Positions 1-7,203 of a DNA stretch of 22,243 nt are shown here, in pieces. A program made the position numbers and the translations under genes. This DNA comes from a virus: positions 1 to 22,243 of IMG/VR virus record IMGVR_UViG_3300001341_000013; one strand, 5' to 3'. How positions within the stretch are numbered: the stretch's first letter is position 1; each line of letters starts with the position of its first letter. Under the pieces are notes generated by a model. That model worked only from the letters and a program-made list of their open reading frames with translations, made no database searches and was not told the DNA's origin.

Positions 1-12
1 GGGGGGGGCGGG

Positions 13-29
13 CCACGGCTTCGCCGTGG
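13..29. repeat. Short perfect inverted repeat (hairpin) at the window edge
   Basis: CCACGGC and GCCGTGG form a 7-bp stem around a 3-nt loop. An outer GGG (10-12) could pair with CCC (32-34) past a small bulge. No T-run follows on either strand, so it is not a typical intrinsic terminator. It follows a run of eight G at positions 1-8, which may be a sequence-end artefact. The remaining bases up to 157 hold no gene I can support. Confidence 0.4.
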
Positions 30-157
30 GTCCCATCAGCGCGAGATCGGGACTCTCTCTTGCCCCGACCATTTTTTGTCAGCGGCAAATCCACCCGATT
101 TGATTTTTCCCGGAAAGCCCGCCTTAATCTCCGCACCCCTACACCACGGAGCCCGCC

Positions 158-538
158 ATGAAGACGCACAGCAAACTTCTCCTTGGCCTCGCCCTTGCCG
201 GCGGCCTGACCGCCACTTCCCTCCCTTTCCTGCCCGCAGCATACGGCACAGAGCGACCCAGCCTGTTCCCCAACAGCTCGGCCGAAGACGTTCCCTTCAT
301 TTGGGACGCTTCACACATCGCCGCTTCCATGGTCGCGGATGTCGAGTGCGGCATCGACTGGGCTTCCGACTGGGTCTTCCGAGACGCCGGTCGCCTCTCC
401 GAGCACTACAATCTCGAAACCGATCTCATTATCGATATCTCCTCCGTCCTTGCCGACCGGCTGCGCGCCCGCATGTCTCCCGAGGCCGTTGCCGAGTTTT
501 GCACGACCTATGTCCGTGCCGCCGGCGATCCCACTTGA
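158..538 (+). CDS. Small exported protein of unknown function (signal peptide)
   Basis: This 126-residue protein begins with a classical Sec signal peptide: MKTHSK, a hydrophobic core rich in L, A and G, then a likely cleavage site after the AYG around residue 30. The mature part of about 95 residues is acidic and has two cysteines (in VECG and EFCTT) that could form a disulfide in the periplasm. The start is supported by GGAG at 148-151, six bases before the ATG. The gene stands alone: nothing precedes it in the window and a strong terminator follows, so it is transcribed apart from the packaging genes. I do not recognise a family. A phage-coded periplasmic protein could act in superinfection exclusion or lysis control, but that is speculation. 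It could also be a flanking host gene if this is a prophage. Confidence 0.7.
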   Translation: MKTHSKLLLGLALAGGLTATSLPFLPAAYGTERPSLFPNSSAEDVPFIWDASHIAASMVADVECGIDWASDWVFRDAGRLSEHYNLETDLIIDISSVLADRLRARMSPEAVAEFCTTYVRAAGDPT

Positions 539-618
539 TCCCCTGACTCGGCCCATATAACCTCACCCTAAGGGCTAGTCCCCCAGAAGAGACGATGCCC
601 TGCGCCCTACGTGCGCCT

Positions 619-660
619 GACCGCCCGCTGTGTTCCTACCGCAGCGGGCGGTCTTTTCTT
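619..660 (+). terminator. Strong rho-independent terminator
   Basis: A perfect 12-bp G+C-rich stem (619-630 with 642-653, GACCGCCCGCTG and its complement) closes an 11-nt loop. It is followed directly by TTTTCTT (654-660). It ends transcription reaching from the 158-538 gene and insulates the downstream packaging operon. The T-tract runs straight into the promoter-like element at 662. Confidence 0.9.
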
Positions 661-661
661 G

Positions 662-696
662 ACCGGACGACACCCTACCCCTCGCCCATCTAAAAT
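662..696 (+). promoter_or_regulatory. Candidate late promoter, site 1 of the ACCGGAYGACA family
   Basis: ACCGGACGACA lies at 662-672 and a -10-like TAAAAT at 691-696. The offset from motif start to hexamer is 29 nt. If the last six bases (ACGACA) are the -35 element, the spacer is 18 nt. Transcription would start at about 703, on the ATG of the next gene. The same motif recurs at 4706, 10016, 13185 and 18811. The promoter role is inferred from recurrence and position. Confidence 0.55.
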
Positions 697-702
697 TTGG
701 CC

Positions 703-1827
703 ATGCCGGTTTCCCCCTCATTTCGAACGGCCGGGTATGACCAACTTGCAAACATCGCCATTCCCGTTGGCCGAATCCTCCCGCCCATCTACGCCAAGAT
801 GGCGCGTGCAATCCTTTGGTCTCACCAAGACATCCCGATCCTGCACCCCAACAGCTATCGCGACATCCTTCTCGGCCCGGTGGCGCATAACGACCGAAGG
901 CCGTTTACTGACGCCGATCTGCCGACAAGAAGGCCCCACACCGTCTATCTCAGCTCATCCGAGCCGGGGGCCAAGGGTAAGCGTGGCAAGCGCGTCCCGG
1001 TCCATTTCAACTACGCCTCTCCCCACCTCGTTCCTGGCACCCACGCAGTCAAACCTGTTCGCTGCCTTGGCTGCGGCTCGACTGGCTTTGCCCCTCTTCG
1101 CTCCGTCGTCTCCCGGCACGCCTATTGCTCCCGTAGCTGTGGGCTGGCCCTCATCCTCTTCGTCCAAGACATGGCCACTCTCTACCGCTCGCCCTACGTC
1201 GTGCTCCCCCCGTCGGCGAAGGTCTTCCGATACCTCGTTCCTCACCACCACATGTACCCGAGAGGGAACGACAAGACCTTTCGCATCGTCGAATCTCGCT
1301 CGACCTCTTTCTCCCCATTCGTCCTCGCCGGCGATGTCTCTCGCCGGTTCGCACTCAACGTCTGCGGCTTTGCGGTCCCCCACCCGCGCCACCTCGTCGA
1401 ACACGTCCGGAGGCTTGTCTTGACCCACGATTCCAAAGCTGACGTTGGCGGACCACCCGCGCCCCTCAAAGAAGAGGAGGCCAAGCACCACGGCGCGCTT
1501 CCCGCGCCTCACATGACCATTGGCGCTCTCGACAATCCGATCACCCAGAAGGCTGCGCAAGTCGTTCTGGCTCACCTCGACACAGCCAATGATGTCTTGA
1601 AACCGACGCGCGCCGGCGCGGTGCGCGAGGCCGTCTGGTCCAAAGACCAGACCTCACTCTTCCTCGCCCTTCTCCGCCACACCGTGCCGACACTGTCGGC
1701 GTCGGTGAACATCACGCGCTCTGTCAGTCCCTCAGATCGCGATCCGGACGAGATGACCCAAGAGGAGATCATCAACACGGCCAAGGCCATCAAAAACCGC
1801 AACAAGCGCGAGGACGCCCCAAAGTGA
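703..1827 (+). CDS. Zinc-ribbon protein of unknown function, in small-terminase position
   Basis: A 374-residue protein, first gene of the packaging operon and two genes upstream of the large terminase. In the middle (near residues 120-150) is a four-cysteine zinc ribbon, CLGC then about 18 residues then CSRSC. It closely resembles the zinc ribbons of the HNH nuclease inside the terminase intein. The C-terminal third (ITQKAAQVVLAHLDTAN, then LFLALLRHTVP, then an acidic-basic tail) has the helical character of a packaging protein, and the position fits a terminase small subunit. I cannot show homology to a small-terminase family. ATG 703 was chosen over an in-frame TTG at 697. No Shine-Dalgarno is visible before either, which fits a leaderless transcript from the promoter at 662. 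The stop overlaps the next start (GTGA). Confidence 0.65.
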   Translation: MPVSPSFRTAGYDQLANIAIPVGRILPPIYAKMARAILWSHQDIPILHPNSYRDILLGPVAHNDRRPFTDADLPTRRPHTVYLSSSEPGAKGKRGKRVPVHFNYASPHLVPGTHAVKPVRCLGCGSTGFAPLRSVVSRHAYCSRSCGLALILFVQDMATLYRSPYVVLPPSAKVFRYLVPHHHMYPRGNDKTFRIVESRSTSFSPFVLAGDVSRRFALNVCGFAVPHPRHLVEHVRRLVLTHDSKADVGGPPAPLKEEEAKHHGALPAPHMTIGALDNPITQKAAQVVLAHLDTANDVLKPTRAGAVREAVWSKDQTSLFLALLRHTVPTLSASVNITRSVSPSDRDPDEMTQEEIINTAKAIKNRNKREDAPK

Positions 1828-2084
1828 GCAACATCCTCAATCGCAGCTCCACCAAGTCGACTGAAGACGGAGGCAACCGGGTGCCCTCCGACATGTCCCT
1901 GCGCGGCTTCGCCGAGGCCGTGGCCTCTTTCGATCTTGAGTCCGTCCCCCGCCATCGCCGCAAGCAGGCACTTCGCTCGCACGTCCTCAAGGTCATCTCG
2001 ATGCACGCCCGAGACAAGAACCTCGCTGACGCGATCCAGCGCTCTTACCTCTCCCACCTGGCGGCGTCACGAAAGAGCCACTGA
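1824..2084 (+). CDS. Small basic protein before large terminase, unknown function
   Basis: This 86-residue protein starts at a GTG whose last two bases lie in the preceding stop codon, indicating translational coupling. It ends five bases before the terminase ATG. The second half is helical and rich in Arg, His and Lys (SVPRHRRKQALRSHVLK, then a helix ending LAASRKSH), with no zinc motif or membrane segment. It may be the DNA-binding small terminase component or a terminase accessory factor, judged only by its place between 703-1827 and terL. Confidence 0.6.
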   Translation: MSNILNRSSTKSTEDGGNRVPSDMSLRGFAEAVASFDLESVPRHRRKQALRSHVLKVISMHARDKNLADAIQRSYLSHLAASRKSH

Positions 2085-2089
2085 CGCCC

Positions 2090-4732
2090 ATGGCCAAATC
2101 AGAAGAGGAAATCCTCCGCAGGGCCGCCTTGATGGCTGCCGCCAGTACGTCCTACTCGGCGTTCATCCAGTACATGTTTCCCGGACGGACCTTCCCGAAG
2201 TTTCAGCTCGATTTCATCGACCTGCTGGACCAGCTCGAAAAGCGCGCACTCGTCCACCCCACCACAGGCGAGCCGGTCTACAACCTCCTGATCAACATGC
2301 CGCCGCGCCACGCCAAGTCGCATTACGGCACCATTCTCTTTCCTGCCTACCTGATGGGCCGGAAGGCCACGCGCAAAACGATGGTCTCAGCATACAACTC
2401 CGATTTGGCCACCGACTTTGGCGGCGAAACCAAGTCCATTGTCACCAACCCTCGCTTCAAACAGGTCTTCCCGGACTTCAGGTTGTCCACCGACAGCCGC
2501 GCATCCGACACGTGGAAGACGAAACAGCGCGGCGCCTACTACGCCCTTGGCCTGAACGGCACGACTTCTGGCCGTCCGGCCAATTGTTTTGCGGCCGCCA
2601 CACTCGTCCTCACCCCGGACGGCCCGCGCGCGATCTCCCAGCTCCGCGCCGGAGACAAGGTCGTATCGTTCGACCACAGCACCAACGAAACCGTGATCAA
2701 AGAGATCGTTGCCACTCGCTCTCAGATGGCCGAAGTCCTTGATTACAAACTGCAAACCGGCGTAAAATTGACCTCAACGTCGGACCACCCCCTCTTCGAC
2801 ATCAAGTCGCGGCTTTATCTGCCGATGAGGGAATTTGCGGGTGGACAGTACAGCTCACCAATCGGTCTTAGCCGAGGCCAACGCGCGCAGCAGAGACCGC
2901 ATCTGTCAGCATTGTGGGGCGGCGTTCCGCGTCCCCTACCCCAGCGTTCGCAAGACGATGTGCTCAAGAGCGTGCAGAGGCGCCCGAAACGTCAAGCGCG
3001 CGGCGATTACGAAACAGTGCAAGGGGTGCGGCAACGAGTTTACCGGCCCACGCCACGCCACCAAAGATCGGCTGTACTGCACGAAGGCGTGCTGGGACGC
3101 GCACAAGCCCGTCACGCTTCAGCGTCTCCGCGAGAAAACGTGCCCGGTCTGCAAGGTGCGGTTTCAGCCCTTCAACAGGCATGCGGTGACCTGCTCGAAA
3201 GAATGCGCGCGCAAGCTCCATTCGCTTCGCATGAGCGGGCCGTTCAACCCACGGCATCGCAACGGCGCAACGCGCCAGAAGTACGCGCCACACTGGCGCC
3301 CTTTGGCCAAGGCAATCAGAGCGCGCGACGGCCACGAGTGTTTCCTGTGTCTCGCGCTGTCCCCGACCCACGATGTCCACCACATCGATCTGACCAAGTC
3401 GAACAACTGCGCGACGAATCTGATTTCCTTGTGCCGCCGGTGCCACACCATAGTGCATCGCTCGGACCACTTGGCCCTTGCATGGTCACCAGTGCTTCGG
3501 GCCGTCGCCGCGAGCCGGTCTTTGACATTCAAGTGGCCGATACAGCCAACTTCTTTGTTGGCGGTTTCCCCACCGGCGGCTTCGCCGAACCCGGTGCTCA
3601 TCCGACTTATGTGCTGGCGCACAACTGCCTTATCATCGACGACCCTATCAAATCCCGCCCTGACGCTGAGTCCCCCACCATCCGCCGCAACGTCTGGGAC
3701 TTCATCACCGGCTCGCTGTGGATGCGCCTCGAACCGGAAGAGGACGGCACGCCACCCATCCAGTTGATGACCCTGACGCGGTGGCACCCTGACGACCCCG
3801 CTGGCCGCCTCATGAAGCTCCCCGAGTGGGCCGCAGGCGAGTGGCACCATGTCTACTACCAAGGGCTCACCGAACTGCCGACCGATCCCGCAGAGCCGGA
3901 GAAGCGCCAGTATCGCGCCCTTTGGCCGGAGCGCTTCGATGTCCGCTACCTCCTCAAACAGAAGTCTCGCTCGGAGCGTGACTTCGCCGCTCTCTACCAG
4001 CAGCAGCCCCTCATCGAGGGCGGCAACATGCTCAAGCGCGCATGGTGGCAGTGGCTCCCTGAGGATTTCGATCCGCTCCTTCAGCGTTACCACTCGCTCC
4101 TCATCGCGGCCGATACCGCCTACAAGTCCGGAACCCGCAACGACTACTCGGCCTTGGCCATCGGCGGCATCACCCTCAAAGGCGACATCCACCTCCTCAA
4201 CATGGTCCGGGGCAAGTGGCAGCTCCCCGAACTTAAGCAGCGCCTTATCATCCTCAACAACCGCCTGCGTGGCCGTGGCCTTCGCGCGATCATCGTCGAA
4301 GACCACGCCTCTGGGCAGTCACTCGTCCAAGAGCTGCGTCGGGAGAGCGGCCTGTCAGTGATTGCGCGCCGCTGGCCGGGCGACAAGGTCACCCACCTTT
4401 CCTCAGTCCTTCCGCTGGTCGAGGGCGGCCGCGTCTTCCTGCCGCACAAGAACTCCACCAATCCGAACATGCACACGGAGTGGCTGCCGGACTTCCTTGC
4501 CGAGATCGAGCAGTTCCCGGCCGCCGCTTTCGACGATCAGGTCGATGCGTTCTCGCTCCTCGTCTACGAGCTTTCCAGAACCTCTATCACGGCCGAGATG
4601 ATGGAAGCTCAGTTCGCAGACTTCCAGCTCGCCTCATTGGCCAAGAAGCCCATCGAGCAGCTCGAAGGTCTCTACGGCCGCTCACTGGCCAAGCAGCTCG
4701 ACGTGACCGGACGACGGGGTTGGGGCGACTGA
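2090..4732 (+). CDS. terL: Terminase large subunit (TerL) containing an intein
   Basis: TerL is the ATPase/nuclease motor that packages phage DNA into proheads. The 880-residue precursor contains an intein at residues 166-512. Removing it leaves 533 residues, a normal TerL length. The ATPase P-loop-like motif is PPRHAKS (71-77). Walker B is LIIDDP (514-519), directly after the intein. The C-terminal RNase H-like nuclease shows Asp675 in LLIAADTAY, Glu737/Asp738 in IIVEDH, and FDDQVDAF (Asp815, Asp816, Asp819). The intein separates the P-loop from Walker B, so an unspliced protein should lack ATPase activity. The frame stays open across about 600 nt that also encode an HNH nuclease in the +1 frame. 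That middle stretch reads as an Arg/Pro/Gln/Ser-rich, probably disordered insert in the TerL frame. The call as TerL is firm; splicing is predicted from motifs. Confidence 0.95.
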   Translation: MAKSEEEILRRAALMAAASTSYSAFIQYMFPGRTFPKFQLDFIDLLDQLEKRALVHPTTGEPVYNLLINMPPRHAKSHYGTILFPAYLMGRKATRKTMVSAYNSDLATDFGGETKSIVTNPRFKQVFPDFRLSTDSRASDTWKTKQRGAYYALGLNGTTSGRPANCFAAATLVLTPDGPRAISQLRAGDKVVSFDHSTNETVIKEIVATRSQMAEVLDYKLQTGVKLTSTSDHPLFDIKSRLYLPMREFAGGQYSSPIGLSRGQRAQQRPHLSALWGGVPRPLPQRSQDDVLKSVQRRPKRQARGDYETVQGVRQRVYRPTPRHQRSAVLHEGVLGRAQARHASASPRENVPGLQGAVSALQQACGDLLERMRAQAPFASHERAVQPTASQRRNAPEVRATLAPFGQGNQSARRPRVFPVSRAVPDPRCPPHRSDQVEQLRDESDFLVPPVPHHSASLGPLGPCMVTSASGRRREPVFDIQVADTANFFVGGFPTGGFAEPGAHPTYVLAHNCLIIDDPIKSRPDAESPTIRRNVWDFITGSLWMRLEPEEDGTPPIQLMTLTRWHPDDPAGRLMKLPEWAAGEWHHVYYQGLTELPTDPAEPEKRQYRALWPERFDVRYLLKQKSRSERDFAALYQQQPLIEGGNMLKRAWWQWLPEDFDPLLQRYHSLLIAADTAYKSGTRNDYSALAIGGITLKGDIHLLNMVRGKWQLPELKQRLIILNNRLRGRGLRAIIVEDHASGQSLVQELRRESGLSVIARRWPGDKVTHLSSVLPLVEGGRVFLPHKNSTNPNMHTEWLPDFLAEIEQFPAAAFDDQVDAFSLLVYELSRTSITAEMMEAQFADFQLASLAKKPIEQLEGLYGRSLAKQLDVTGRRGWGD
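2585..3625 (+). mobile_element. Intein in TerL with out-of-frame nuclease insert
   Basis: A 347-codon intein in the terminase frame. It begins with Cys1 (CFAAATLVLTPDG, block A) and has the block-B motif TSTSDHPLFD with the Thr-x-x-Asp-His type signature. The splicing domain continues to about LPMREFAGG. Its C-terminal half reappears in the same frame near 3485 (SASGRRREPVFDIQVADTANFF, block F) and ends VLAHN followed by Cys+1 (3626-3628), the canonical His-Asn/Cys junction. All residues for class 1 splicing are present. It sits between GRPAN and CLIIDDP, at the TerL Walker B motif, a conserved site of the kind inteins favour. Between the two halves the DNA codes an HNH nuclease, but in the +1 frame. 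Confidence 0.92.
2841..3767 (+). CDS. HNH homing endonuclease nested out of frame in the TerL intein
   Basis: In the +1 frame relative to terL lie three tandem four-cysteine zinc ribbons (Cys22/25/41/45, 60/63/80/84, 101/104/118/122). They are followed by an HNH nuclease at residues about 150-206: RARDGHECFLC, His180-His181, Asn193, then LCRRCH and a final His206. This is a typical homing nuclease that would cut an intein-less terL allele. GTG 2841 is chosen because GAGGGA (2827-2832) lies eight bases upstream; TTG 2835 is possible but too close. A TGA at 2826-2828 closes this frame just before. No stop follows the HNH domain near 3458: the frame runs to 3767, adding about 100 residues of out-of-frame intein and extein sequence that look non-native. 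Alternatives are two compensating indels (real or sequencing error) in an originally in-frame nuclease. Alanine codons favour GCG here, unlike terL. Confidence 0.75.
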   Translation: MDSTAHQSVLAEANARSRDRICQHCGAAFRVPYPSVRKTMCSRACRGARNVKRAAITKQCKGCGNEFTGPRHATKDRLYCTKACWDAHKPVTLQRLREKTCPVCKVRFQPFNRHAVTCSKECARKLHSLRMSGPFNPRHRNGATRQKYAPHWRPLAKAIRARDGHECFLCLALSPTHDVHHIDLTKSNNCATNLISLCRRCHTIVHRSDHLALAWSPVLRAVAASRSLTFKWPIQPTSLLAVSPPAASPNPVLIRLMCWRTTALSSTTLSNPALTLSPPPSAATSGTSSPARCGCASNRKRTARHPSS

Positions 4733-4740
4733 AATACTAT
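4706..4740 (+). promoter_or_regulatory. Candidate late promoter, site 2 (upstream of portal operon)
   Basis: ACCGGACGAC (4706-4715; the final A of the consensus is G here) lies inside the last codons of terL. TACTAT (4735-4740) begins 29 nt after the motif start, exactly the offset of site 1. It would start a transcript near 4747, about 28 nt before the GTG of the small gene ahead of the portal gene. Confidence 0.45.
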
Positions 4741-4774
4741 CCGGCGCATCACACCAAGCCGACCAAGGTGCCCC

Positions 4775-4978
4775 GTGAAAAAGCCAATCCCTACAGTCGA
4801 CAGACCCGACCGGACCCCTGAACGCCTCAACCTTGAGTATGCCGCGACCACTGGCCCCGGCCGACTCAACGATCTTGGCCAAGGTACGCGCCAGCATGTC
4901 GAGTCTCTTCGTGAGCGGTACGAATCTCACCAAGTGTTCGCTCTCCCCGCAGACCCGGACTGCAAGACTGGGCGGTAA
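4775..4978 (+). CDS. Small hypothetical protein between TerL and portal
   Basis: A 67-residue, strongly charged protein starting at GTG (MKKPIPTVDRPDRTPERLN) and ending three bases before the portal ATG. AAGGTG, a few bases upstream, may serve as ribosome-binding site. It has no membrane segment, zinc site or familiar motif. Small ORFs between terminase and portal are common in podovirus-like genomes, and this one follows candidate promoter site 2. Function unknown. Confidence 0.55.
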   Translation: MKKPIPTVDRPDRTPERLNLEYAATTGPGRLNDLGQGTRQHVESLRERYESHQVFALPADPDCKTGR

Positions 4979-4981
4979 CCC

Positions 4982-6910
4982 ATGGCTTATCCGGCCTACA
5001 AGACGCTTGACCGCCCTGACGACCGGCGCGTGATCTTCAACCTAGGCGAGGTCCCGCAAGTCGCCAGCGCGCTCTTTGATTATGAGGACATCTCCGATGC
5101 CCTCAGCGAGGAGCAGGAGCAGCGTCTTGTCGATTACATCAAGGCTCTCGTCGACCTCTCTCATTCCAAAATCTCAAAGCGCTACGACCATTGGCGCGAG
5201 GCCGACGAGGCGCACGATGTCTATGTCCGCCCGGATACCACAGACTTCCGCGAAAAGGCGGTAATCGGCGACACGCGCGCCATCACCGAGACCGTTGTCA
5301 CCTACCAGATGGCGGCTCTGACGGGGCGCAACCCGATGTTTCAGCTTGAGGGTTTGAATGGAAAATCCCGCAAGCCCTCTCTCCTGCTCGAACGTGTCCT
5401 GCACCAGCATATGCGCCGCACCGCTGGCGAGGCGCGCATCGCCCAGTTCCTCCTCGACAGCTCGCGCTACGGCTTCGCTCCCACCAAGGTCACTTGGGAC
5501 GCCAATGGTCGCCAGAACTCTCTGATCAATGCCAACCCGCGCCTGACGTTTCCGGACCCCCGTCCCGGCTGGGGCAACTGGAACGATCAGTCCTTCGTTG
5601 TCCTCTCAGACTACAAGTCGACGCAGCAGCTCCTGCGTTCCGGCATGTATCCCAAGTTCAACAAGTACCCGGCCCTTCACGACGCGCAGCTCGGCAGCCG
5701 CCAATCATGGACGGCGCACAAGCACATCGCCGACGAGGGCCGTGGCCTTTCCATCGACCCCTCCGAGATCGATTCCAAGGACGCCCGCTTCTTCAAGACG
5801 GGTGACACCCACGTCGTGGACGAGGCGTGGTTCATCGTTTCAGGCTACGAGATCGGCCTCCCTCAAGTCGGCCTCGTCTGGATGGTGGCCACCGTCCTCA
5901 ACGAGAAGTTCATTATCCGCCTCCAGCTCTCGCCGTATGGCCAGCAGTTCCCAATGGTCTACGGCTCTCTCTACCACGACGTGCACAAGACGTGGGGCCA
6001 GTCGCTCTACGACCTCCTCCTGCCTCTCCACGACTTGGCCAATTGGCTCATGCGATCACGCATCGACAATGTGCGTGCGGCCCTCAACAACCTGATTTTC
6101 GTCGACCCCACCCAAGTCAACATCCCCGACCTGATCGACCGCAATCCGTGGGGCATTGTTCGCACGCTGCCTGGCGTAAAGCCGGGCGAAGGCGCCATGA
6201 TCGCAGACATCCCGGATGTCACCCGTGGCCACTGGAACGACATCGCCGCTCTATCCGATATCAAGCAGCGCGTCTCGGCCGCTTCCGATGCCCAGCAGGG
6301 CGTGCCCACTGCCGACGTTCGGTCGGCCACGGAGATCGCGCGCCTGACCCAGCTTGGCTCCCAGCGCCTTGGCGTCGCCTCTCGCATTACCTCGGCCATG
6401 TCGATCCGACCGATGGTCGAGATGATGGTTTCCAACATCCAAGACTCCCTCAGGTTCGAGGCATCCATTCGCGTCAACGATCAGATGCCCTCCGAACTCG
6501 TGGCCTTGGCCAAGGAGGACTATATCGACGTCGATGTCCAAGCCCTTCAGGGCGACATCAACTACCTCGTCATCGACGGCACCCTTCCCATTGAGCCGAC
6601 CCGCTCCCCAGAAGTGTGGGTCAACGTCCTTCAGGCGATGGCCCAGACAGGTCTCAACATGGAGTACCGGATGGGAGAGATCGTGGAAGAAGCGATCCGG
6701 GCGATGGGCGTTTCTGACCTCGACCGCTTCCGCATCTCCGACGAAGAGCGGGCGGCTAAGGGCCTCTCACCTAGCCAGCAACTGGCCATGATGGAGAAAG
6801 CGCGCGGCGCTTCGGTCATGCCTCAGGAACAGCTTTCCCAAGAGGTTCAGAAAGGCAACCTCGTTCCGTCCCGCGAGACCCTTCAGACCAAGGGAAGGGC
6901 CGCCGCATGA
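4982..6910 (+). CDS. Portal protein (head-tail connector)
   Basis: A 642-residue protein immediately after the packaging genes, with the size and character of podovirus portals. It has an early helical region (LSEEQEQRLVDYIKALVDLSHSK), a central mixed alpha/beta part with the motif-like stretch YGSLYHDVHKTWGQSLYDL, then a long helical part (DLANWLMRSRIDNVRAALNNL). A late Gln/Thr/Ala-rich segment (SAASDAQQGVPTADVRSATEIARLTQLGS) is typical of portal wing/stem regions. Portals form the dodecameric ring at one capsid vertex, bind TerL during packaging and hold the neck afterwards. The call rests on size, position and sequence character rather than one diagnostic residue. The end overlaps the next start (ATGA). 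Confidence 0.85.
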   Translation: MAYPAYKTLDRPDDRRVIFNLGEVPQVASALFDYEDISDALSEEQEQRLVDYIKALVDLSHSKISKRYDHWREADEAHDVYVRPDTTDFREKAVIGDTRAITETVVTYQMAALTGRNPMFQLEGLNGKSRKPSLLLERVLHQHMRRTAGEARIAQFLLDSSRYGFAPTKVTWDANGRQNSLINANPRLTFPDPRPGWGNWNDQSFVVLSDYKSTQQLLRSGMYPKFNKYPALHDAQLGSRQSWTAHKHIADEGRGLSIDPSEIDSKDARFFKTGDTHVVDEAWFIVSGYEIGLPQVGLVWMVATVLNEKFIIRLQLSPYGQQFPMVYGSLYHDVHKTWGQSLYDLLLPLHDLANWLMRSRIDNVRAALNNLIFVDPTQVNIPDLIDRNPWGIVRTLPGVKPGEGAMIADIPDVTRGHWNDIAALSDIKQRVSAASDAQQGVPTADVRSATEIARLTQLGSQRLGVASRITSAMSIRPMVEMMVSNIQDSLRFEASIRVNDQMPSELVALAKEDYIDVDVQALQGDINYLVIDGTLPIEPTRSPEVWVNVLQAMAQTGLNMEYRMGEIVEEAIRAMGVSDLDRFRISDEERAAKGLSPSQQLAMMEKARGASVMPQEQLSQEVQKGNLVPSRETLQTKGRAAA

Positions 6911-7203
6911 GCAAGACGCGACAGAACGCAATCTCGGACAAGGACCGGCTCTACAAACTCGAACAGGAATCCATCGCTCTCCGTAACGATCTTGAGGCGA
7001 GCCGAGACAAGATTGCCGATCTGAGAAAGCAATTGGCCAGTACGCCCGACTTCGCGGTCGCGCTCGATGCCGCGATCCACCAGTTCTCCGAACGCCTCGC
7101 TGTCCTTGAACGTAAGGTCGATAAGGAATTGATCGCCAGCCAGACCCGAGCGGCCGTGGCCAAAATCATGCGCGAGGAGCAGGCCAAGGAGCAGGCCAAA
7201 TGA
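6907..7203 (+). CDS. Small coiled-coil protein
   Basis: A 98-residue, highly charged, almost entirely helical protein with heptad-like spacing (YKLEQESIALRNDLEAS, then FSERLAVLERKVDKELIAS) and a tail of Glu/Ala/Lys repeats. The start ATG overlaps the portal stop, and its own stop overlaps the fibre gene start (ATGA), so the three genes are translationally coupled. It has no signal peptide or membrane segment. It may be a structural or chaperone protein acting with the portal or the fibre. Function unknown. Confidence 0.7.
   Translation: MSKTRQNAISDKDRLYKLEQESIALRNDLEASRDKIADLRKQLASTPDFAVALDAAIHQFSERLAVLERKVDKELIASQTRAAVAKIMREEQAKEQAK

Noticed and set aside
1-8. Run of eight G as a genome end or packaging signal
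   Set aside because: Nothing else marks a terminus. Homopolymers at sequence ends are often artefacts.
535-561. TTGATC and TATAAC as a sigma-70-like promoter driving a short RNA ending at the 619-660 terminator
   Set aside because: The spacer is only 15 nt, the -35 overlaps the end of a gene, and nothing else supports a small RNA.
611-1423. 270-codon open frame overlapping the 703-1827 gene
   Set aside because: Low-complexity Ser/Thr/Arg/Pro-rich translation without domains, typical of a shifted frame in G+C-rich coding DNA. The 703 frame has the zinc ribbon and normal composition.
1936-2742. 268-codon open frame across the start of terL
   Set aside because: Arg/Pro/His-rich shadow translation. 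The terL frame shows clear ATPase motifs in the same stretch.
2829-3500. Programmed frameshifting joining the intein halves to the HNH
   Set aside because: No canonical -1 or bacterial +1 slippery site or obvious stimulatory structure was seen at either boundary. An independent GTG start with Shine-Dalgarno explains expression more simply. Not fully excluded.
3164-4306. 380-codon minus-strand open frame across terL
   Set aside because: Complement of well-supported TerL coding sequence, with Val/Asp/Gly-rich antisense composition and no domain.
5827-6594. 255-codon open frame inside the portal gene
   Set aside because: Same shadow character, no motif and no ribosome-binding site. Useful only as a warning that long second frames arise by chance here.
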